The notes beneath the pieces are model-generated. The model was given only the letters and a program-made list of their open reading frames with translations. It did no database searches and was not told where the DNA came from. DNA of 37,223 nt. Origin: Actinomycetota bacterium (GTDB taxonomy: Bacteria; Actinomycetota; Thermoleophilia; Gaiellales; Gaiellaceae). A program made the translations under genes and the position numbers. Shown piece by piece: positions 31,767 through 37,223 of the stretch; within the stretch, counting starts at the first letter, position 1; the number at the start of each line of letters is the position of its first letter. The stretch lies in assembly GCA_003134505.1 (NCBI GenBank), contig PLBK01000030.1, positions 1 to 37,223 of the forward strand. Reading direction: 5' to 3'.

Positions 31767-33074
31767 ATGGGACAGGAGCTCCTGGGCAGGGTCGCGATCG
31801 TCGGCTATCCGAACGTCGGCAAGTCGACGCTGATCAACCGCCTGACGGCGACGCGCGCTGCCGTGGTCCACGAGACGTCGGGCGTGACGCGCGATCGCAA
31901 GGAGCTCGTGTGCGAGTGGAACGGCAAGCGGTTCGCGATCGTCGACACGGGCGGCGTGGACGTCGTCGACGTCTCGCCGGTTGCGCGCTCGATCGTCGAC
32001 CAGGCCAGGCTGGCGATCGAGGAGGCCGACCTGGTGCTGCTCGTCGTCGACGCACGGGCAGGCGTCACCCCGGGGGACGAGGAGCTGGCGGCGATCCTGC
32101 GCCGTTCGGACAAGCCGGTGCTCGTGCTCGCGAACAAGGTCGACGAGCCGGCGAACGAGGCGCTGACCCACGAGTTCCACCGGCTCGGGCTCGGAGAGCC
32201 GGTTCCGATCTCGGCCGTGCACGGGCACGGCTCAGGCGACCTGCTGGACGAGATCGTGTCGCGGCTCCCCGGCGGCGGGGAGGCCGAGATCGGCGAGGAG
32301 GCGATCAGGGTGGCGATCCTCGGCCGGCCGAACGTGGGCAAGTCGAGCCTGCTGAACGCGTTGCTCGGCCAGGAGCGCGTGATCGTCTCGGACGTTCCCG
32401 GGACGACGCGCGACGCGATCGACACCGTGTTCCAGCGCGGCGAGCAGACCTTCGTCCTGGTCGACACCGCCGGGCTTCGCCGCAAGCGCCACCAGCGGCA
32501 GGGCATCGAGTACTACTCGGAGCTGCGCGCGCTCGAGGCAGCGGAGCGCGCCGACGTCGCGCTCGTCCTCATCGACGCGTCGGAGGGTGTGGTCGAGCAG
32601 GACCTGGCGATCGCGGATGTGGCGCGGAGGGCCGATTGCTCGACGCTCGTCGTCCTGTCGAAGTGGGACGCGTCGACGGTGGCGCTCGAGGACGTCCGAG
32701 CCCGGCTGGACGGGCGGCTCCGTCAACGGCCTCCGCTCATCGTCACCTCGGCGAAGAGCGGCCGCGGGATCGGTCGCGTGCTCGACCGCGCCGCCGAGCT
32801 GTTCGAGAAGCACGTCCGGCGGATTCCGACGCCCGAGCTGAACCGTTTCGTCACCGAGCTGACCGCGTCGCGCGAGCCGCCCTCGCGCCGCGGCAAGCGG
32901 CTGAACATGCTCTACGCGACCCAGACGGGAGTGCGCCCGCCGCGCTTCCGCTTCTTCGTCAACGACCCGACCCTGATGACCCGCGACTACGGCTACTGGG
33001 TCGAGAACCAGCTGCGCGAGCGCTTCGAGATGCAGGGGGTGCCCGTCTCGATCGATTTCGTGAGACGCTCCTAG
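31767..33074 (+). CDS. der: Ribosome-assembly GTPase Der
   Basis: A 435-residue tandem GTPase needed for 50S ribosomal subunit assembly. The first G domain has GYPNVGKS (13-20), DTGGVD and NKVD; the second has GRPNVGKSSLLNALLGQ, DVPGTTRD, DTAGLRRK and LSKWD. The C-terminal KH-like domain carries PPRFRFFVNDP and YGYWVENQLRERF. Its ATG is close to a -10 box, and gpsA follows after four bases. Confidence 0.96.
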   Translation: MGQELLGRVAIVGYPNVGKSTLINRLTATRAAVVHETSGVTRDRKELVCEWNGKRFAIVDTGGVDVVDVSPVARSIVDQARLAIEEADLVLLVVDARAGVTPGDEELAAILRRSDKPVLVLANKVDEPANEALTHEFHRLGLGEPVPISAVHGHGSGDLLDEIVSRLPGGGEAEIGEEAIRVAILGRPNVGKSSLLNALLGQERVIVSDVPGTTRDAIDTVFQRGEQTFVLVDTAGLRRKRHQRQGIEYYSELRALEAAERADVALVLIDASEGVVEQDLAIADVARRADCSTLVVLSKWDASTVALEDVRARLDGRLRQRPPLIVTSAKSGRGIGRVLDRAAELFEKHVRRIPTPELNRFVTELTASREPPSRRGKRLNMLYATQTGVRPPRFRFFVNDPTLMTRDYGYWVENQLRERFEMQGVPVSIDFVRRS

Positions 33075-33078
33075 CACG

Positions 33079-34035
33079 ATGAGAGCCGTGGTCGTGGGAG
33101 GCGGGTCGTGGGGAACCGCGTTCGCGTGGCTGCTCCGCGAGCGCGGGCACGACGTGACGATCGCCTGCCGCGACCCGGAGCAGGCGCGGGCGATCGCCGA
33201 GACCGGTCATAACCCGCGCTACCTGGAGAACGCCGACCTGAGCGGAATCGCGGCGACCACGATCGCCGCCGCCCCGGTCGAGCAGGCGGACGTCGTCGCC
33301 GTCGCGGTCCCGAGCCGCGCCTTCGGCGAGGTCGTCGCGTCGCTGCCCGGCACGGCTCCGGTGCTGACGTTGACCAAGGGCCTCGATCCGGCCACGGGCG
33401 AGCTCCTGCACACGCTCGTCGGGGCACGCCCCGTCGCGGTGCTCTCGGGCCCGACCTTCGCCGAGGAGATCGCCGCCGGACTGCCCTGCGCGACGGTGAT
33501 CGCGAGCCGTGACGAGGAGCTTGCCGAGCGGCTCCAGCAGGAGATCAACTCGTCGCTCTTCCGGGTCTACGTGAACGCGGACCTGACCGGCGTCGAGTTC
33601 TGCGGCGCGGCGAAGAACGTGATCGCGCTCGCCGCCGGAGGCGTCGACGGGCTCGGGCTCGGCGACAACGCCAAGGCCGGGGTGATCACCCGGGGCGTCG
33701 CCGAGATGACGCGGCTCGGGTCGGCGTGCGGTGCCAGGCCGGAGACGTTCGCCGGGCTCGCCGGCATGGGCGACCTGATGGTCACGTGCTGGAGCAGCCT
33801 GGGGCGGAACCGCCGCGCCGGCGAGCTGATCGCCCACGGCTCGACCCCGGCCGAGGCGGCGGCGGAGATCGGCCAGGTGGTCGAGGGCCTGACGACCGCA
33901 CCCGTGCTCCGCGACCTGTCGCATCGCCTCGGCATCGAGCTGCCGATCACGGAGGCGGTCTGCGGCGTGCTCGAGGGCCAGAGCCTGCACGAGCTCGCCG
34001 CCTCGCTGATGGGCCGCCGCCCGAAGGGTGAGTAG
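33079..34035 (+). CDS. gpsA: Glycerol-3-phosphate dehydrogenase [NAD(P)+]
   Basis: A 318-residue enzyme that reduces dihydroxyacetone phosphate to sn-glycerol 3-phosphate for phospholipid synthesis. The dinucleotide motif is [19 protein letters not shown] (from residue 5), followed by [20 protein letters not shown] and the catalytic/binding region [20 protein letters not shown] and [14 protein letters not shown]. The C-terminal helices include [21 protein letters not shown]. It follows der by four bases, the frequent der-gpsA order. Confidence 0.96.
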   Translation: MRAVVVGGGSWGTAFAWLLRERGHDVTIACRDPEQARAIAETGHNPRYLENADLSGIAATTIAAAPVEQADVVAVAVPSRAFGEVVASLPGTAPVLTLTKGLDPATGELLHTLVGARPVAVLSGPTFAEEIAAGLPCATVIASRDEELAERLQQEINSSLFRVYVNADLTGVEFCGAAKNVIALAAGGVDGLGLGDNAKAGVITRGVAEMTRLGSACGARPETFAGLAGMGDLMVTCWSSLGRNRRAGELIAHGSTPAEAAAEIGQVVEGLTTAPVLRDLSHRLGIELPITEAVCGVLEGQSLHELAASLMGRRPKGE

Positions 34036-34057
34036 CCGTCCCTCCGAGGGCTTCGAC

Positions 34058-34063
34058 TACCCT
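34058..34063 (+). promoter_or_regulatory. Possible -10 box of metK
   Basis: TACCCT, 10 bases before the ATG at 34074. Only 38 bases separate gpsA and metK, too short for a SAM riboswitch. Confidence 0.3.
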
Positions 34064-34073
34064 TCGGGGCGAG

Positions 34074-35333
34074 ATGGGCGCGCACAGCTTCTCGTTCACT
34101 TCGGAGTCGGTCACCGAGGGCCATCCGGACAAGGTCGCCGACCAGGTCTCGGACGCGGTCCTCGACGCGGTCCTCGCCGACGATCCTCTGGGCCGCGTGG
34201 CGTGCGAGACGCTCGTCACGACGGGGCTGGTCGTCGTCGCCGGCGAGATCTCGACGAAGACCTACGTGGACATCCCCACCCTCGTCCGCGCGAAGGTGCG
34301 CGAGATCGGGTACGACCGCGCCAAGTACGGCTTCGACGCGGACACCTGCGGCGTGATCGTCGCCATCCACGAGCAGTCGGCGGACATCGCCCAGGGCGTG
34401 GACACGGCCTACGAGGTCCAGCACGATCCGGGCGACGACGATCCGATCGACCGCACCGGCGCGGGCGACCAGGGGATGATGTTCGGCTACGCGTGCCGCG
34501 AGACCGACGAGCTGATGCCGCTGCCGATCACGCTCGCCCACCGGATCTGCAAGCGGGTCGCGGAGGTGCGCAAGGCCAACGTGCTCCCCTATTTGCGGCC
34601 GGACGGGAAGGCGCAGGTCACCGTCCGCTACGAGGTCGACGAGCATGGGCGGCAGCGGCCGGTCGAGATCGAGCGGGTGCTCGTGTCCGCGCAGCACCGC
34701 GAAGGGCTCGACTGCGAGACGCTGCTCAAGCCGGACGTCATCGAGCACGTCCTCCACCCGATCCTCCCGCACGACCTCTATGACGAGCGTCGTTTCGGCG
34801 AGCGCGACTTCGTGCTCGTCAACCCGACCGGCCGCTTCGTCAAGGGCGGGCCGATGGGCGACACCGGCCTCACGGGACGGAAGATCATCGTCGACACGTA
34901 CGGCGGCTCGGCCCGTCACGGTGGCGGCGCGTTCTCGGGCAAGGACCCGACCAAGGTCGACCGCTCCGCCGCCTACGCCGCGCGCTACGCCGCGAAGAAC
35001 GTGGTGGCCGCCGGCCTCGCCGATCGGTGCGAGCTGCAGATCGCCTACGCGATCGGCGTCGCGCACCCGATGTCGATCGAGGTGCACTGCTACGGCACCG
35101 AGGCCGAGGGGATGACGACGACGCGGATCGAGGCGCTCATCCGCGAGCACTTCGACCTGAGGCCGGGGGCGATCATCCGAGACCTCGACCTCCGACGCCC
35201 GATCTACGCGAAGACGGCGGCGTACGGCCACTTCGGCCGCGACGACCACGACTTCACCTGGGAGAAGACTGACAAGGCGGCCGCATTGCGCGCGGCCGCG
35301 GGTCTCTCCGCCCGGGCCGAAGCGCCCGCCTGA
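34074..35333 (+). CDS. metK: S-adenosylmethionine synthase
   Basis: A 419-residue enzyme that makes SAM from methionine and ATP. It has the N-terminal [20 protein letters not shown] (catalytic His and metal site), [12 protein letters not shown], and [20 protein letters not shown] with the phosphate-binding Lys. Length is slightly above the usual ~385-400. It is the last plus-strand gene before the dtxR-ZIP pair; its TGA forms part of a hairpin shared with the convergent dtxR-like gene. Confidence 0.97.
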   Translation: MGAHSFSFTSESVTEGHPDKVADQVSDAVLDAVLADDPLGRVACETLVTTGLVVVAGEISTKTYVDIPTLVRAKVREIGYDRAKYGFDADTCGVIVAIHEQSADIAQGVDTAYEVQHDPGDDDPIDRTGAGDQGMMFGYACRETDELMPLPITLAHRICKRVAEVRKANVLPYLRPDGKAQVTVRYEVDEHGRQRPVEIERVLVSAQHREGLDCETLLKPDVIEHVLHPILPHDLYDERRFGERDFVLVNPTGRFVKGGPMGDTGLTGRKIIVDTYGGSARHGGGAFSGKDPTKVDRSAAYAARYAAKNVVAAGLADRCELQIAYAIGVAHPMSIEVHCYGTEAEGMTTTRIEALIREHFDLRPGAIIRDLDLRRPIYAKTAAYGHFGRDDHDFTWEKTDKAAALRAAAGLSARAEAPA

Positions 35334-35351
35334 GCCGGCCCCGAGCCGGCT
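35333..35351. terminator. Hairpin shared by convergent metK and dtxR-like genes
   Basis: AGCCGGC and GCCGGCT form a perfect 7-base-pair stem around CCCGA. The 5' arm starts in the metK stop codon and the 3' arm ends in the stop codon of the minus-strand regulator, so it can serve both directions. No T tract is present. Confidence 0.45.
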
Positions 35352-36033
35352 AGGCCGCGCGGCGGACGAACAGGCCGGCGGCCTGCTTGACGCCGATCGA
35401 GCGCGACTCGTCGCCGGCGACGACCGTCATTGTCCCGTCACCTGCGCTCGAGACCTCGACGGGCGTTCCCGGGGCGAAGCCTTCCTCGTAGAACCAGTGC
35501 AGGAGCTCTCCGTCGTGCTCGGCGAGCCGGACGACGGTTGCGCGATCGCCCGGCCCGAGGTCGGAGAGCGCCACCAGCTCCCTGTTCTCGGACTGCTCGA
35601 AGTCGGGATCGACGGGCCAGCCGTGCGGGCAGCGGTCGGGATGGCCGAGCCGGTCGTCGATGCGCTCGATCATCTCGTCCGTGAACGTGTCGCCGAGCTC
35701 GTCCGCCTGGACGTGCGACTCGGCGGCCGTGTAGCCCATGAAATCGGTGAGGAAGCGCTCGATGATCCGGTGCTTGCGGACGACCTTCTGCGCACGCTCG
35801 ATGCCGAGCGTGGTCAGGATCGCCTCCTTCTGCTCGCCCCGCTCGACCAGGCCGTCCGACTCGAGCCGTTTGAGCATCTCCCCGGCCGAGGCGCGCGAGA
35901 CGCCGAGCATCTCGGCCACCCGGGAGGCGATCGCCGCCGAGCCGGTCGCAGGCTGGTACTCGCCGATCGGGAAGGCGAGGAAGTAGATCGTCTCCAGGTA
36001 GTCGTCGACCGAATGTCCCGCATGGCCCGCCAT
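35350..36033 (-). CDS. DtxR/MntR-family metal-dependent transcriptional regulator
   Basis: A 227-residue regulator: an N-terminal winged helix (VDDYLETIYFL; AEMLGVSRASAGEMLKRLES), the DtxR dimerisation domain (VVRKHRIIERFLTDFMGY; GHPDRCPHGWPVDP) and a C-terminal FeoA/SH3-like domain (LGPGDRATVVRL; AGLFVRRA). Such proteins repress metal-uptake genes when loaded with Fe2+ or Mn2+. Asp11 and Glu14 in DDYLETIY match the Asp8/Glu11 ligands of MntR, suggesting a manganese-type sensor. The ancillary His in HRII and His107 are kept, but the usual C/D-x-x-E-H cluster reads DELGD (111-115), so Glu and His at the last two positions are Gly and Asp. It is divergent from a ZIP transporter with two palindromes between them. 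Confidence 0.92.
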   Translation of the reverse strand: MAGHAGHSVDDYLETIYFLAFPIGEYQPATGSAAIASRVAEMLGVSRASAGEMLKRLESDGLVERGEQKEAILTTLGIERAQKVVRKHRIIERFLTDFMGYTAAESHVQADELGDTFTDEMIERIDDRLGHPDRCPHGWPVDPDFEQSENRELVALSDLGPGDRATVVRLAEHDGELLHWFYEEGFAPGTPVEVSSAGDGTMTVVAGDESRSIGVKQAAGLFVRRAA

Positions 36034-36041
36034 CGGCCTCG

Positions 36042-36047
36042 ACTATA
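36042..36047 (-). promoter_or_regulatory. Probable -10 box of the dtxR-like gene
   Basis: TATAGT on the minus strand, 8 bases before the ATG at 36033. Its -35 region would fall within the palindrome at 36062-36081. Confidence 0.5.
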
Positions 36048-36061
36048 GTTGCGCACCGAGC

Positions 36062-36081
36062 GTGTAAGGATTGCCTTACAC
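36062..36081. promoter_or_regulatory. DtxR-type operator 1
   Basis: GTGTAAGG ATTG CCTTACAC, an exact palindrome outside a 4-base centre. It resembles the DtxR/IdeR pattern AGG-n-CCT and overlaps the expected -35 region of the dtxR-like gene. Confidence 0.75.
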
Positions 36082-36092
36082 CGAAGGGCTGC

Positions 36093-36110
36093 TGTAAGGT
36101 CTGCCTTACA
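36093..36110. promoter_or_regulatory. DtxR-type operator 2
   Basis: TGTAAGG TCTG CCTTACA, the same 7-base arms as operator 1, with centres exactly 30 bases apart. It ends two bases before the ZIP start codon and contains that gene's likely -10 box. Confidence 0.75.
36095..36100 (+). promoter_or_regulatory. Possible -10 box of the ZIP transporter gene
   Basis: TAAGGT, 12 bases before the GTG at 36113, lying inside operator 2. Confidence 0.3.
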
Positions 36111-36112
36111 TC

Positions 36113-36958
36113 GTGACGTCCTCTCAGATTCTCGTGCTGGGCGCGGTCGCGGGCTCGACGATCTTCGTCGGCCTGCCGCTCGGGCGTCTCCAGAGCTCGG
36201 GCACCGCGTTGAAGGCGACGCTCAGCTCGGTGGCCACCGGCATCCTGCTCTTTCTGCTCTACGACGTGCTCTCGCACGGTGTCACGCCGGTCCAGACCTC
36301 GCTGACCGCCGCGGTCAAGCACGGCGGCTCGTGGGGCGACTTCGTCGGGCTGGCGGCGCTGCTCGCGGGCGGGTTCGGAATCGGCCTGCTCGGCCTCGTC
36401 CATTACGACCGGTGGATGTCGCGCCAGCGCTCGAGAAGCCTGCTCGGCCCGGGTGCGGCGTCGGCGGCCGAGTTCGAGCCGTCGTGGGCTGCGGGGATGT
36501 CGAGCGCGCGCTGGCTGTCGCTCCTGATCGCGACCGGCATCGGCCTGCACAACTTCTCCGAGGGCCTCGCGATCGGGCAATCGGCCGCCCTCGGGGAGAC
36601 CAGTCTCGCCCTCGTCCTGATCATCGGCTTCGCGCTCCACAACGGCACCGAGGGGTTCGGGATCGTCGCGCCGCTCGCCGGCGACGCACAGCGGCCGAGC
36701 TGGCGCTTCCTCGGCGCACTCGGGCTGATCGGCGGCGGGCCGACGTTCCTGGGCACGCTGGTCGGGCAGGCGTGGACGAGCACGGGCCTGTCGGTCGCCT
36801 TCCTGGCGCTCGCGGCCGGCTCGATCCTGTATGTCGTCGTCCAGCTCGTGAACGTGAACGTCCGCCTCGGTCACAAGACGCTGATCGCCTGGGGCATGTT
36901 CGGAGGGCTGGTCGTCGGCTTCGCGACCGACTTCGTCCTCACCGCCGTCGGCGGATAA
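36113..36958 (+). CDS. ZIP family metal transporter
   Basis: A 281-residue membrane protein with about eight spans that imports divalent cations (Zn2+, Fe2+ or Mn2+) into the cytoplasm. The two metal-binding helices carry GIGLHNFSEGLAIG (His146, Asn147, Glu150) and GFALHNGTEGFGIVAP (His176, Asn177, Glu180), the HNxxEG motifs of the family. The loop between the third and fourth spans (about 100-130) is polar and includes RQRSRS but no His cluster. The GTG begins two bases after operator 2, so the dtxR-like protein very probably controls it. Metal specificity cannot be read from the sequence; the MntR-like ligands of the regulator suggest manganese or iron. Confidence 0.92.
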   Translation: MTSSQILVLGAVAGSTIFVGLPLGRLQSSGTALKATLSSVATGILLFLLYDVLSHGVTPVQTSLTAAVKHGGSWGDFVGLAALLAGGFGIGLLGLVHYDRWMSRQRSRSLLGPGAASAAEFEPSWAAGMSSARWLSLLIATGIGLHNFSEGLAIGQSAALGETSLALVLIIGFALHNGTEGFGIVAPLAGDAQRPSWRFLGALGLIGGGPTFLGTLVGQAWTSTGLSVAFLALAAGSILYVVVQLVNVNVRLGHKTLIAWGMFGGLVVGFATDFVLTAVGG

Positions 36959-37031
36959 CACGGGTGAAACGGCCGGTTTCCTCCGTGAGCCCCCTTCCCT
37001 TTGTGGTCGCGTCTCGGGCGGTCTGAGCTAC

Positions 37032-37050
37032 GCCCGGGCAAAGCCCGGGC
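37032..37050 (+). terminator. Strong GC hairpin after the ZIP gene
   Basis: GCCCGGGC AAA GCCCGGGC, an 8-base-pair all-GC stem with a 3-base loop, 74 bases after the ZIP stop. There is no U tract. The 36959-37140 gap also holds further inverted repeats described in the findings and no recognised RNA gene. Confidence 0.45.
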
Positions 37051-37140
37051 TCCGCGGCGGCTGGTCACGCGTCCAGGGTGGTGTGAGCCGGCTTAAGGCA
37101 GTGCCGCGGAGACGGTCACCCTGTTCGCCGACACGGGGGC

Positions 37141-37146
37141 TAGGCT
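37141..37146 (+). promoter_or_regulatory. Probable -10 box of priA (leaderless)
   Basis: TAGGCT, 6 bases before the GTG at 37153. Confidence 0.45.
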
Positions 37147-37152
37147 CGAAGC

Positions 37153-37223
37153 GTGCCCTTCGCGTCCGTCTATCCGCTCGTCTCGGCCCGGTCGCTCGCG
37201 CGCCCGTTCACGTACGAGGTCGG
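37153..37223 (+). CDS. priA: Primosomal protein N' (PriA), N-terminal fragment (runs off the window)
   Basis: The first 23 residues are visible, and they include ASVYPLVSARSLARPFTYEV. The pattern V-x-P-L-x-(0-2)-x-R-P-F-x-Y is the start of the 3'BD domain of PriA, the helicase that restarts stalled replication forks. The GTG follows a -10-like box by six bases. metK and priA are near neighbours in many actinobacteria, which supports the call; here the dtxR-ZIP pair lies between them. The helicase motifs are beyond the window. Confidence 0.7.
   Translation, partial: MPFASVYPLVSARSLARPFTYEV

Noticed and set aside
34036-34073. SAM riboswitch before metK.
   Set aside because: Only 38 bases lie between gpsA and metK, far too few for any known SAM riboswitch class.
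1-37223. CRISPR arrays, insertion sequences, prophage genes or attachment sites.
   Set aside because: No spaced repeat series, transposase, integrase or phage structural gene could be read on either strand.

Overview
This is a GC-rich bacterial chromosome segment with dense, ordinary gene packing, frequent GTG and TTG starts, and many genes preceded directly by a TAnnnT -10 box with almost no leader. Together with the gene set (class II DAHP synthase, GAF-cyclase of the actinobacterial FNDP type, DnaE with an intact PHP domain, DtxR-family regulator) this suggests a high-GC actinobacterium, most likely of the Thermoleophilia (Gaiellales/Solirubrobacterales-like). The class assignment is inference. 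I see no tRNA, rRNA, CRISPR array, insertion sequence or prophage, and no gene-free stretch longer than about 220 bases.

Layout. 1-4013 (minus strand): the start of an acetamidase/formamidase-like gene, a DUF2207 membrane protein whose reading frame runs directly into the C-terminal part of a 2-oxoacid dehydrogenase E1-beta subunit, lemA, and a methyltransferase. 3980-7828 (plus): pheS-pheT and argR. 8045-9042 (minus): a two-gene unit made of a PRC-barrel-like protein and an internally duplicated protein of unknown function. 9066-14246 (plus): a complete 2-oxoacid dehydrogenase set (E1-alpha, E1-beta, E2), a GNAT acetyltransferase, and E3. 14294-18616: a 32-residue micropeptide gene, an endonuclease V-like gene with a degenerate active site, and dnaE. 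18633-20325 (minus): a GAF/adenylate-cyclase-type protein and a VOC-fold protein. 20464-24314 (plus): a 67-residue protein, lgt, scpA-scpB, a thioredoxin with a C-terminal extension, and an RsuA/RluB-type pseudouridine synthase. 24283-26327 (minus): a cation/proton exchanger and trpS. 26507-31716 (plus): aroF(class II)-tyrA-plsC-aroA-cmk, a tightly packed aromatic amino acid, lipid and nucleotide operon. 31767-35333: der-gpsA and metK. 35350-36958: a divergent pair of a DtxR/MntR-like regulator and a ZIP metal transporter, with two identical-arm palindromic operators between them. 37153 to the end: the first codons of priA.

How it fits together. Most of the window is housekeeping: translation (pheST, trpS, rluB-type), replication and segregation (dnaE, scpAB, der, priA), central carbon oxidation (E1/E2/E3), shikimate and tyrosine synthesis facing trpS, phospholipid synthesis (plsC, gpsA) and SAM synthesis. 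The less ordinary parts are the DUF2207/E1-beta chimera at the left end, the dtxR-ZIP module with its tandem operators, the duplicated-domain protein paired with a PRC-barrel protein, the endonuclease V homologue lacking catalytic residues, and a set of apparently leaderless promoters, including two divergent pairs whose promoters or 5' ends overlap.
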